Assembly: GCF_936933875.1 (NCBI RefSeq)
Contig: NZ_CAKZIK010000022.1
Coordinates: 62,001-126,000, forward strand
Length of the DNA stretch: 64,000 nt
Direction: 5' to 3'
From: an uncultured Chryseobacterium sp.
GTDB lineage: Bacteria; Bacteroidota; Bacteroidia; Flavobacteriales; Weeksellaceae
Position 1 is the stretch's first letter, and every line of letters starts with the position of its first letter. Positions 33,228-41,268 of the stretch are shown here, one piece after another. The position numbers and the translations under genes were made by a program. The notes under the pieces were generated by a model, which saw only the letters and a program-made list of their open reading frames with translations, did no database searches and was not told the DNA's origin.

Positions 33228-35879
33228 TTATCTCTTGATAAACTTCATTACAATTGGTTCTTCATCATTCATTTCTACTTTTACAACGTAGATTCCCTGC
33301 TGAAGTTTGGAAACATTAATCTGATGTTTGTTTCCGTTCAGTTTAGAAGACATTCTAAGGTTTCCTGATGCATCATAAACGTTTGCAACCGCTCCTTTAG
33401 CTAATTTTTCCGGAACTGAAACCGTTACGAAATCTACCGCCGGATTTGGATAAAGATTCATTTCATCATTCACCACATTATCATTCGATACCGTTGAAGC
33501 TCTATCTAAAGTATAGCCTGGCTCAACTCTTAAAGCATAGCAAGAATTAGCATTGTATCCGCTGTAAGGATAAACTTTGATATAATAAGTTCCTGCAGAA
33601 ACAGTGTACTGTACTTTTTCAGCTGTTGTTCCGGAATTTACTGAAGATTTCAATAAAGTTGTTCCGTTGCTGCTATACAGTTTCAAATCTACATCGTGAG
33701 TTAATCCGCTTAGCTTCACTGTCATTTGTCCACCTGTTGTGAAGGTAATTTTATACCAGTCAATATCTCCTGAAGCCTGAATTGTTGCGTTGTAATCTGT
33801 ACTCAAGGCAGTAATTGTATAAGCCGTCGCAACTGTATTGTTGGATTCGTAATTTTGTGCACAAGAACCTGTTGCAGCAGTTGTGGTGAACTGTCCTGTT
33901 GTGTATGCACTGCTTGAAGTGGTAGAACAAACATTCAAAACTCTAATATCATAAGTTGTTCCGGCTGTTAAGCCTGATAAACTTTGTGAAGTTGAAGTTG
34001 TAGAAGAGGTCGTCCAAGTTGAAGAGGCAGCAGTTTTATATTCAAATGTATATCCTGTAGAACCCGAAACCGCACCCCAACTTACAGTAGCAGAAGTTTG
34101 TGTAACAGAAGCAGCAGAAATTGTTGATGGCGCTGAACATGTTGTTGTTCCTCCTCCACTTGCAGCTGCTCCAATTCCAACTGCGTAGAAAGCGTTCATT
34201 ACTTGGTTTGCTTCGTCACTTCCAACTCCGTATAAATCTTCAGCAGATTTTATAGAGTAAGTTCTAGCATCTGCATAAGTTGATGAAGCTCCTAAATATG
34301 TTGTATTCGTTCTGTAAGCAATTGCAGCAGCTTTAGTAATACCAAGACCAGAAACATTGAATGCGCTTCCGATATCATTTGTTCCGCTACCACCGTTTGT
34401 TAAAAGATAGAACCAGTAATTCAATACTCCAGAATTGGTGTGAACTCCGCAATAATCGTTCGAAGATGTTGGTGAACATCCTGTTACAGTAACCCACTTT
34501 GTTCCTTTGTATGTGTCAGGTTGACTGTAAGCATTCGGATTACTCATACTTCTGAAAGTCATCCCGATTTGGTCTCCCATTAACCAGTTGGCTCCGGTTG
34601 GTTTTGCTGCGAATTCTACGGCAACTCCCAAAATATCACTGTAAGCTTCATTCAATGCACCGGATTCTCCTTTGTAAGCAAGATTGGAAGTTCTTTCTGT
34701 AACACCGTGAGTCATTTCGTGACCAACGATATCCAAAGAAGTCAATGGTGTTGTTGAAGCATCTCCATCACCATAAGTCATTCTGCTTCCATCCCAGAAA
34801 GCATTTAAGTAACTTGAAGAATAATGAACGTAGCTTAACATTTTCATCCCGGCTCCGTCGATTCCGTTTCTTCCGTAAGCGCTGCTATAATAATCATAGA
34901 CTTTTTCAGAACCCCAATGTGCGTCGGTTGCGTATTGGTCTTCTGCCGTATTTACGTTGTTCCAGCTGTTATCTGCATCTGTAAAATCAACTGCTGCAGT
35001 ATAAGAAGTACCTTTCTTAAGGTTATACGTTTCAATACCGTTTCCTCTTCCCGTTTCACGAAGTCTGTAAGTTGTGCCGGTATAATCCGTTGTCATGCTT
35101 TGTGTTCCGCTATAAGCTGTTGTTGCAGTTGCTGAAGCATTTGCTAAAACAGATGCAGGAGCTGCAAGCACCGGAAAACGGTCAATGACGATTTCCCGGT
35201 CCGAACCTTCACCGTAAAGTGTTTTAATTAATTGGTTGGTTCCCAAAACTTTTCCGTTTTGCGCATCAACGTAAACAATTTGTCTGGAAAGCGGCGCATT
35301 TGCATAAATATCAAACTTGTAAGCCAGCTTCAGTTGAGATGCATCGAATTCAGAACCTTCGTTATAGTAAACCAATTCTGCTTCCGGTAAAAAAGTAGCG
35401 GCAGAATTTCCGGTTTCTCTTTTCAGGAAAGCTTCTTCACCCGCATTTTCCCACTTGTATTCTTTGGCTCCAACAAATGCTTTTGCAGATTCCAATGCAG
35501 TTTTTTCAGAAATTTTTGATGTTCTGGAATTTTTAGATTCTGAAGTAAAATCTTTTACAACAGTTCCGTTTTGAGACATCAATTTTCCGTTTTTAACGTG
35601 TTGAACGAAGAAAGCTCCTTCAACAGGAATGCCGTTTAACGTTTGCTGATAACGGAAATGTTCAAAACCGTGGTTGTCTTTTTCAGACTTTAAAAGTTTT
35701 GATTCTACATTTTCCTGACCTTTTGCCGCATTCAGGAATTTGCCTTTAGCAAAGCCCGGAGCCTGAGCATCAGAAAACTCAGTGAGATTTGGATAAAGAC
35801 GGTCTTTGCCATTTTGCTGACCATAGAAAATAGCCGCAATACCAATTGCGGCTACAGAGAAGATAGTTCTTTTTTTCAT
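33228..35879 (-). CDS. M4 family metallopeptidase with Fn3, PPC and T9SS sorting domains
   Basis: An 883-residue exported thermolysin-type protease. Parts in order: signal peptide (1-20), FTP/PepSY propeptide (about 50-215), M4 catalytic domain (about 255-570) with HEMTH at 387-391, Glu411 in GALNEAYSD as third zinc ligand, and His480 in CGVHTNSG. Then come fibronectin type III (about 582-665), a pre-peptidase C-terminal domain (about 670-790), and a C-terminal T9SS type A sorting domain (about 805-883; NLYPNPA...VYDASGN...GIYVVKV). It should be secreted by the gliding/PorSS machinery and matured outside. The gene has a canonical promoter. Confidence 0.95.
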   Translation of the reverse strand: MKKRTIFSVAAIGIAAIFYGQQNGKDRLYPNLTEFSDAQAPGFAKGKFLNAAKGQENVESKLLKSEKDNHGFEHFRYQQTLNGIPVEGAFFVQHVKNGKLMSQNGTVVKDFTSESKNSRTSKISEKTALESAKAFVGAKEYKWENAGEEAFLKRETGNSAATFLPEAELVYYNEGSEFDASQLKLAYKFDIYANAPLSRQIVYVDAQNGKVLGTNQLIKTLYGEGSDREIVIDRFPVLAAPASVLANASATATTAYSGTQSMTTDYTGTTYRLRETGRGNGIETYNLKKGTSYTAAVDFTDADNSWNNVNTAEDQYATDAHWGSEKVYDYYSSAYGRNGIDGAGMKMLSYVHYSSSYLNAFWDGSRMTYGDGDASTTPLTSLDIVGHEMTHGVTERTSNLAYKGESGALNEAYSDILGVAVEFAAKPTGANWLMGDQIGMTFRSMSNPNAYSQPDTYKGTKWVTVTGCSPTSSNDYCGVHTNSGVLNYWFYLLTNGGSGTNDIGSAFNVSGLGITKAAAIAYRTNTTYLGASSTYADARTYSIKSAEDLYGVGSDEANQVMNAFYAVGIGAAASGGGTTTCSAPSTISAASVTQTSATVSWGAVSGSTGYTFEYKTAASSTWTTSSTTSTSQSLSGLTAGTTYDIRVLNVCSTTSSSAYTTGQFTTTAATGSCAQNYESNNTVATAYTITALSTDYNATIQASGDIDWYKITFTTGGQMTVKLSGLTHDVDLKLYSSNGTTLLKSSVNSGTTAEKVQYTVSAGTYYIKVYPYSGYNANSCYALRVEPGYTLDRASTVSNDNVVNDEMNLYPNPAVDFVTVSVPEKLAKGAVANVYDASGNLRMSSKLNGNKHQINVSKLQQGIYVVKVEMNDEEPIVMKFIKR

Positions 35880-35901
35880 TTTTTAGTAAATTTGACTAAC
35901 T

Positions 35902-35931
35902 CAAAATTATAACTTTTTTCAAATCATACAA
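35902..35931 (-). promoter_or_regulatory. Canonical Bacteroidota promoter of the M4 peptidase gene
   Basis: On the minus strand, TTG, exactly 19 nt, then TAATTTTG, with the ATG 22 nt further on. The rest of the 248-bp AT-rich gap (35932-36127) has no gene that I can support. Confidence 0.75.
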
Positions 35932-36127
35932 GAAAATTGTTGTACCTTTTTAATAATTTATTATTTATTTCATAAAATTAATGAAATAAGATTCCTTTTA
36001 ATATCGTTTGTTGGTCTAATATATTTACTATATAAATTAAAGTTTAATTGAGTAATTTTAAACATTTATTATTATTTTTTATATAATTTAAAATTTAAAG
36101 TAATGCCTTCATTTTAATAAATTAATA

Positions 36128-36600
36128 ATGCAAAAGAAAATAAAATTCAGTGCTGAAGTTCAAAAAAACGGAAACATTAACGCTGCGTTTGTTGATTTCC
36201 CCTTCTCTACCGAAGAACTGTTTGGGAAGAAAGGACAGGTAAAAATTAAAGCCATATTTTATGGAGCAACAGTATATAGTGAATGTTTTGCAAAAATGGA
36301 TGGAAACTGCCAAAACTTGGGTAACACTAGACATCAGAAAAAAAACTCGCCAAATCTCTTGGAGATACGGTTGATGTTGAACTTTGGGAAGACCAAGAAG
36401 AGCGTATTGTGGAAATTCCCGATGATGTGCAGAAGGTTTTTGAAAACGAAAGCAAAGCAAAAGAACTTTTCGACGCGATGAGTTACACGCACCGAAAAGA
36501 ATACATCCGTTGGATTACCGAAGCCAAAAAACCCGAAACGCGCGAAAATCGAAAAGTAAAAATGATTGAAATGATTTTGGTCGGTAAAAAAGGAATTTAG
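36128..36600 (+). pseudogene. YdeI/OmpD-associated family protein gene with two frameshifts
   Basis: It begins MQKKIKFSAEVQKNG in the DUF1905 style and ends ...MSYTHRKEYIRWITEAKKPETRENRK..., the YdeI/OmdA motif, in another frame. First lesion: a tandem duplication ATGG-ATGG at 36296-36303. Removing one copy restores KMETAKTWVTLDIRKK. Second: eight A at 36338-36345 where seven keep the frame (LAKSLGDTVDVELWED follows). Deleting these five bases yields 156 codons, typical for the family. Both lesions are indels. Function of intact members is not well known (a link to bacteriocin protection has been suggested). Confidence 0.85.
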
Positions 36601-36681
36601 AGATTCCGCTCTTAGAGGTGTGCTGAAATTTTCAACTGAAAATTTTGACGGGGTGTTCAGAATTTTATTTAACTTTCACAA

Positions 36682-37191
36682 ATGAAATCCTACGAAACCG
36701 AACGTTTTATCCTGAAACCATCAGACATCAATGATGCCGAATTTTTTCTTGAGCTCTACAATTCTCCGCAGTTTATTTAAAATATCGGCGACAGAAATCT
36801 TCGCAGTATTGAAGATGCTGAAAATTATATCGTTGAAAAATTTCGACCTCAGCTTGAAAGATTAGGTTTGGGAAATTATGTGGTGATTCGCAAAGAAGAT
36901 TCTCAGAAAATCGGAGCTGTTGGAATTTTCGAACGCGACGGATTGGATGTTATGGACATCGGATTCTCTTACCTTCCACAATTTATTGGAAAAGGCAACG
37001 CTTTCGAAGCTGCAAATAAGCTGAAGGAAGTCGCGATGAACGAATTTGGAATCAAAAATATTTCTGCTATCACCACCAAAACCAATATTCCATCACAAAA
37101 ACTGATTGAAAAACTCGGTTTGAAATATAAAAAAATGGTTACGCTTCCGAACGACGATGAAGAACTGATGTATTACGAACTTTTGGATTAA
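36682..37191 (+). pseudogene. GNAT family N-acetyltransferase gene with an internal stop
   Basis: MKSYETERFILKPSD is a normal GNAT start. Codon 33 is TAA (36778-36780) inside LELYNSPQFI-stop-NIGDRNLRSIEDAE, where family members read an amino acid such as Gln or Glu. Downstream the frame stays open for 137 codons with family features (KIGAVGIFERDGLD, GKGNAFEAANKL, SQKLIEKLGL). A single C-to-T change of CAA or G-to-T of GAA would explain it. Unlike homopolymer indels, a nonsense change is an unlikely sequencing error. Re-initiation at an internal TTG (MGNYVVIRKE) is conceivable but would lose the N-terminal acetyl-CoA fold. Confidence 0.85.
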
Positions 37192-37641
37192 TTATAATTC
37201 CAAAATCTGCGCAGCTGCTTCTTTTGATTTTACTTTTTCAATAACATCCGTACAAATTCCGTTTTCATCAAAAATAAACGTAGTTCGCACAATTCCCATA
37301 TAGGTTTTTCCGAACGTGGTTTTTTCCTGCCACACTCCAAACTTCTCAATAATATCATGATTTTCATCTGCAATTAAATCATACGGAAAAGCAAATTTGG
37401 AATGAAAATTTTTCTGCTTTTTTACAGAATCTGCAGAAACTCCCAAAAGCTGAAATCCTGCTTTTTTCAGTTTTGAATAATTATCGCTCAAATTGCAGGC
37501 TTCCACGGTACAGGTTGGTGTATTGGCTTGCGGATAAAAGAAAATCACGAGCTTCTTTCCCAAAAATTTGGAAGAATTCACGTTCTTTCCGTCCTGATTT
37601 ACTCCTTCAAATTCCGGTAATTTTTCCCCTTTTTTAAGCAT
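37192..37641 (-). CDS. bcp: Thiol peroxidase of the Bcp/PrxQ type
   Basis: 149-residue thioredoxin-dependent peroxidase that reduces peroxides. The peroxidatic cysteine is in NTPTCTVEACN (about residues 40-50; TPxCT motif), and the second Cys five residues later matches the PrxQ-type resolving Cys. VIFFYPQANTP and LLGVSADS also fit. The stop is 1 nt after the end of the upstream GNAT pseudogene on the other strand. The start codon is divergent from nth with overlapping promoter boxes. Confidence 0.92.
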   Translation of the reverse strand: MLKKGEKLPEFEGVNQDGKNVNSSKFLGKKLVIFFYPQANTPTCTVEACNLSDNYSKLKKAGFQLLGVSADSVKKQKNFHSKFAFPYDLIADENHDIIEKFGVWQEKTTFGKTYMGIVRTTFIFDENGICTDVIEKVKSKEAAAQILEL

Positions 37642-37647
37642 TATTTC

Positions 37648-37665
37648 TATTTTTGTTCAAATTTA
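37648..37665. promoter_or_regulatory. Divergent -7 boxes of nth and bcp
   Basis: On the plus strand, TATTTTTG (37648-37655) lies 18 nt before the nth ATG. On the minus strand, TAAATTTG (37665-37658) lies 16 nt before the bcp ATG. The two boxes are 2 nt apart, so the polymerases would compete. The plus box also covers a TTG that could otherwise be mistaken for an nth start. Confidence 0.55.
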
Positions 37666-37673
37666 AATTTAAA

Positions 37674-38294
37674 ATGACAAAAAAGCAAAGAGCCAAGGTT
37701 GTAATGGAAGAGCTGGAAAAACTATATCCCGAAGTACCAATTCCTCTCGATCATTCCGACCCTTTTACTTTACTTGTTGCCGTCGCACTTTCTGCACAAA
37801 CCACCGATAAAAAAGTAAACAAAATCACGCCAAAACTTTTTGAAGTAGCCGGAACGCCTGAAAGAATGTCGAAGCTTGAAATTGCTGAAATTAAAGAGTT
37901 GATTAAAGAAATTGGTCTCGCAAATCAAAAGGCAAAAAACCTGAAAAGAATGTCTGAAATTCTGGTGAAAAAACATAATTCCATCGTTCCACAAACTTTT
38001 GAAGAGCTCGAAGAACTTCCGGGCGTTGGACATAAAACAGCATCGGTGGTGATGAGCCAGAGTTTTGGTTTTCCTGCTTTTCCGGTTGATACGCACATTC
38101 ATCGCTTAATGACACAATGGAAACTGACTTCCGGAAAAAATGTGGTAGAAACCGAACGAGACGCGAAAACTATTTTCCCTGAAGATACCTGGAATAAACT
38201 CCACCTTCAAATTATTTTCTACGGCCGCGAATATTCACCTGCACGCGGAAATAAAGAGAAAGATTTTATTACGAAAATGTTGTTTGAAAAATAG
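37674..38294 (+). CDS. nth: Endonuclease III, lacking the iron-sulfur cluster
   Basis: 206-residue HhH-GPD glycosylase/AP lyase that removes oxidised pyrimidines. The helix-hairpin-helix LPGVGHKTA carries catalytic Lys121 and VDTHIHR carries Asp139. The C-terminal four-cysteine [4Fe-4S] loop of E. coli Nth (C-x6-C-x2-C-x5-C) is missing: where the first Cys should be, the sequence reads YSPARG, and the whole protein has no cysteine. I think this is a lineage trait of Flavobacteriia, not damage, because both catalytic residues are kept. Confidence 0.93.
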   Translation: MTKKQRAKVVMEELEKLYPEVPIPLDHSDPFTLLVAVALSAQTTDKKVNKITPKLFEVAGTPERMSKLEIAEIKELIKEIGLANQKAKNLKRMSEILVKKHNSIVPQTFEELEELPGVGHKTASVVMSQSFGFPAFPVDTHIHRLMTQWKLTSGKNVVETERDAKTIFPEDTWNKLHLQIIFYGREYSPARGNKEKDFITKMLFEK

Positions 38295-38307
38295 TTTTAT
38301 GAGGAGC

Positions 38308-38334
38308 GGGTTCCTCTCTTTCAGAGTGGAACCC
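38308..38334. terminator. Hairpin between convergent nth and DUF885 genes
   Basis: GGGTTCC / GGAACCC (7 bp) with an inner CTCT / AGAG extension around a TTC loop. It lacks a T-run on either strand, so it is only a probable bidirectional terminator. Confidence 0.45.
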
Positions 38335-38340
38335 CAACAA

Positions 38341-40134
38341 CTATTGCTTCTTCGCCCAATTCTCCATCTTTCTTTCCAAAACATCTAGCGGAAGACAGCC
38401 TTGGTTCAGGATTTCATCATGAAATTTTGCCAAACTGAATTTGCTTCCCAACTGTTTTGAATATTTATCACGAAGTTCACGGATTTTTAAAGAACCAATT
38501 TTGTATCCTAAAGCCTGTCCCGGAACTGCCATGTAACGCTCTACTTCCGCAGTTGCACCGGCTTCGTCATAAGCAATATTGCTTAAAAAATATTTTATTG
38601 CCTGTGCTCTCGTCATTGTTCCAGTATGCAAACCTGTATCAACAACCAAACGAACTGCGCGTAACATTTGGTCGCTCAAATAACCCATTTTTTGATAAGG
38701 GTCGGTGTACAATCCGAATTCCGGACCTAGAGTTTCACAATAATGAGCCCAACCTTCACCATAAGCTCCAAACCAACCGAATCTCATAAACTTCGGAAGT
38801 TCCGTATTCTCCTGCTGTAAGGAAACTTGGTAATGATGTCCCGGAATTGCTTCGTGTAAAAACAGAGATTCCATACCCGATGTTACATTAAATTTGGTAG
38901 GGTCAGGAAGCGGAATATAGAAAATTCCTGGTCTTTTTCCGTCCGGAGTTCCCTGGATATATTCTGCACTTGCGCTCGCCTCACGGAATTTTTCGGTTTG
39001 GCGGATTTCAAAAGGTGTTTTTGGAGTAACACTGAACATCGTTTTCAACTTCGGTGTGATTTTTTTCAGAATCCCGTTGAACGCATTCAAAACTTCAGTG
39101 TTAGTTTTGTAAGGCATTGCTTTCGGGTCGGTTTTCACAAAATTGATGAATTCCTCAAGCGTTCCGTTGAACCCAACCTGCTGTTTTACTTTTTCCATTT
39201 CTGCACGAAGCATTGCCACTTGCTGAAGCCCTATTTTATTGATTTCTTCAGGAGTTTTGTTAGTGGTTGTCCAGCTTTTTGCATAATAAGCATAGATATC
39301 GCTACCTTTTGGTAAAGCATTAATCCCATCAGAAGTTCTGGCTTTCGGAAGATATTCGGTTTCAAGGAAATTAGCCATTTTGGTGTAGGTTGGAATAATT
39401 TTCTTTACGATCATATCCTTATAAAGCGTAGTATATTTTTCCTTTTGTGCTGATGAAAAATTCTTTGGAAAATTTTTAATCGGTCCAAAGAAAATATTCT
39501 TTTCATAATCGCCGGTTACAATTTCTTCGGCTTTCATTTGAGGAATCATTTTTGCCACCAACGATTTTGGAAGCACATAATTATTCGTCATTCCTTCGCG
39601 GAAATTGTCTATCGCAGTGTCCATCCACTCCGGAAATTTTTCAACACGCTTCATCCAGTCATCATAATCTTTTTCAGTTTTAAATGGCTGACTTCCCTGT
39701 CCGCTTCCCAACAATGGAAAATCTAAAGGCAAACCGCTAAACTGCGTAAAAGGAATATATTCCGGATGATAAGCATACCGTTCTACTTTATCTTTCAAGG
39801 TGTAATCCAACACATCATAAACCGTTTTATCTTCATCGGAAAGACCTTTGTAATCCACTTTTTTCAACTGTTCCTGAACGGAATTATAAAACGCAATTTC
39901 AGTCGAAATGAAATCTTTATCAATATTAATAGGAAGTTGGTCGTTGTAGCGGTTATCACCTTGAGCTGTTGCTTCAAGCGGATAAAGCTTCAGATATTGG
40001 TCATAATAATTGGATGCGATAGAATCTATCTCAATAGGAGTAACTTTAGTAAGAGGAGAATCTTTCTTTTTACATGAAAGAAAAGCTACGACAATACAAA
40101 GCATCATTACAATTTTCAGGAAGATATTTTTCAT
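38341..40134 (-). CDS. DUF885 family lipoprotein, putative zinc peptidase
   Basis: 597 residues, lipoprotein signal ending at Cys21 (AFLSC). DUF885 is a family of presumed zinc carboxypeptidase-like helical proteins with the motif HExxPGHH: here HEAIPGHH at 427-434. The body is helical, Lys/Glu/Tyr-rich. Start chosen at MKNIFLKIVM, because only it gives a normal lipoprotein signal; six extra upstream codons have none. Peptidase activity is inferred from the motif. It is a single-gene unit. Confidence 0.87.
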   Translation of the reverse strand: MKNIFLKIVMMLCIVVAFLSCKKKDSPLTKVTPIEIDSIASNYYDQYLKLYPLEATAQGDNRYNDQLPINIDKDFISTEIAFYNSVQEQLKKVDYKGLSDEDKTVYDVLDYTLKDKVERYAYHPEYIPFTQFSGLPLDFPLLGSGQGSQPFKTEKDYDDWMKRVEKFPEWMDTAIDNFREGMTNNYVLPKSLVAKMIPQMKAEEIVTGDYEKNIFFGPIKNFPKNFSSAQKEKYTTLYKDMIVKKIIPTYTKMANFLETEYLPKARTSDGINALPKGSDIYAYYAKSWTTTNKTPEEINKIGLQQVAMLRAEMEKVKQQVGFNGTLEEFINFVKTDPKAMPYKTNTEVLNAFNGILKKITPKLKTMFSVTPKTPFEIRQTEKFREASASAEYIQGTPDGKRPGIFYIPLPDPTKFNVTSGMESLFLHEAIPGHHYQVSLQQENTELPKFMRFGWFGAYGEGWAHYCETLGPEFGLYTDPYQKMGYLSDQMLRAVRLVVDTGLHTGTMTRAQAIKYFLSNIAYDEAGATAEVERYMAVPGQALGYKIGSLKIRELRDKYSKQLGSKFSLAKFHDEILNQGCLPLDVLERKMENWAKKQ

Positions 40135-40237
40135 TTCTAAAATTTTGGACACGCTAAATTAAATTATTTTAATGAATGTAGATCCGCTCTATAACGATAA
40201 AATAATCTAAAAAATTTTGATGATTCAATCTATTTTC

Positions 40238-40245
40238 TATCTTTG
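40238..40245 (+). promoter_or_regulatory. -7 box TATCTTTG with a TTG 18 nt upstream
   Basis: TTTG (40216-40219), 18 nt, then TATCTTTG, about 50 nt before the ATG of the acidic orphan. Near-canonical. Confidence 0.55.
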
Positions 40246-40294
40246 TTGAACAAGTTTAACAATCAATTATTTAACTCAACTTTTCTCTTAAAAA

Positions 40295-40756
40295 ATGAAA
40301 GGGATTTTAAAAATCTACCATCCGGACGAAACCCTTAAATATCACATCAAAAGCACTTATTGCAAAGCGGTTTACAGCAACTCACAACATTTCCTCGAGG
40401 TAGAAGTTATTACAGACGATTCTTTGGATCATGTAGACGACGATTCTTTACAGTACAATTTTCCACAACTTTCTTTAGACGTTTTCGATTTTCCTATTGA
40501 AGATCCCGAAATTGAAGGCAAGACCATTACAGTCAACGATTCCGACGAAGAAACTTATACTGAGGTCGACCTTTTCGATGATGATGAAGCTTACATCTAC
40601 GATAATGAACTTTCCTTTGCAAAAGACGAAAACGGCGAACTGCAATTGGTTTGGAAAGGCAATATTGATGATTTCTACACCGGTTCCGACGAGCCCATTC
40701 CTTTCAAACTGAAATGCCACTTCAAGCAGGATGACATCGAGGTTGAAGACGAATAA
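40295..40756 (+). CDS. Acidic protein of unknown function (153 aa)
   Basis: 153 residues with strong acidity (clusters of Asp/Glu throughout, ending QDDIEVEDE), no signal peptide and no membrane segment, so cytoplasmic. The N-terminus MKGILKIYHPDETLKYHIKSTYC and aromatic-rich beta-like pattern (FPQLSLDVFDFP, LVWKGNIDDFY) suggest a compact beta fold. I recognise no family. The upstream promoter is good and the codon use is like that of its neighbours, so it is probably a real gene. A role as a small binding protein or type VI-like component cannot be argued from sequence. Confidence 0.65.
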   Translation: MKGILKIYHPDETLKYHIKSTYCKAVYSNSQHFLEVEVITDDSLDHVDDDSLQYNFPQLSLDVFDFPIEDPEIEGKTITVNDSDEETYTEVDLFDDDEAYIYDNELSFAKDENGELQLVWKGNIDDFYTGSDEPIPFKLKCHFKQDDIEVEDE

Positions 40757-40777
40757 TCTTTAAAATATAATAGCTCA

Positions 40778-40831
40778 CGCAGATTTTGCTGATTGCGCGA
40801 ATTAAAATTCTAAGAATCTGCTAAATCTGCG
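40778..40831. repeat. Inverted repeat of the CGCAGATTT intergenic family
   Basis: Two 17-nt arms (40778-40794 and 40815-40831) pair with two mismatches around a 20-nt loop. The arm sequence CGCAGATTT-GCTGATT is shared with the tandem repeat at 12.3 kb. Confidence 0.65.
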
Positions 40832-40874
40832 AGAAAAATTTGTGATTGCTCAAACTCCCCAAACACCATCTTAA

Positions 40875-41152
40875 GCATTAATCTTTACTTCCATCAAATC
40901 TGAAAATGATGAAGGTTACGCCGAAATGGCTGAAGGGACGGTCGAACTCGCAAAAATCAGGACGGTTTTTTAGGCGTTGAAAGCGCCCGAAACGACATCG
41001 GAATTACCTTCTCTTATTGGAAAGATTTAGAATCCGTCAAAAAATGGCGTGTAAATTCTGAACATACCACTGCGAGAGAAACCGGAATAAAATTATGGTA
41101 CAAAAGCTTTAAAGTCCGTATTGCTCTTGTGGAAAGAGACTATGGATTTTAA
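40875..41152 (+). pseudogene. Antibiotic biosynthesis monooxygenase (ABM) family gene, degraded
   Basis: In one frame the sequence reads ALIFTSIKSENDEGYAEMAEGTVELAK, but no start codon precedes it (a TAA comes directly before). After AAAAA (40952-40956) the frame must shift by one, since the next frame reads NQDGFLGVESARNDIGITFS...WYKSFKVRIALVERDYGF, the ABM consensus. So one A is missing and the start is lost or replaced. This is the third decayed gene in 5 kb. ABM proteins are small ferredoxin-like-fold monooxygenases or heme-related proteins. Confidence 0.8.
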
Positions 41153-41156
41153 TTAC

Positions 41157-41164
41157 TACTTTTG
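41157..41164 (+). promoter_or_regulatory. -7 box TACTTTTG upstream of exbB
   Basis: A perfect TAnnTTTG match about 104 nt before the exbB ATG, directly after the ABM remnant. It would give the longest leader seen in the window. Confidence 0.4.
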
Positions 41165-41268
41165 CCTTGATTTTTTGCAGCAAAAATTGCAGAAACATAA
41201 TAACTGACGCGCTTTTCCGTTAGTTTTAAAGCTAAAAAAATACAAATTATAAAAAACTCAAATAAAAT

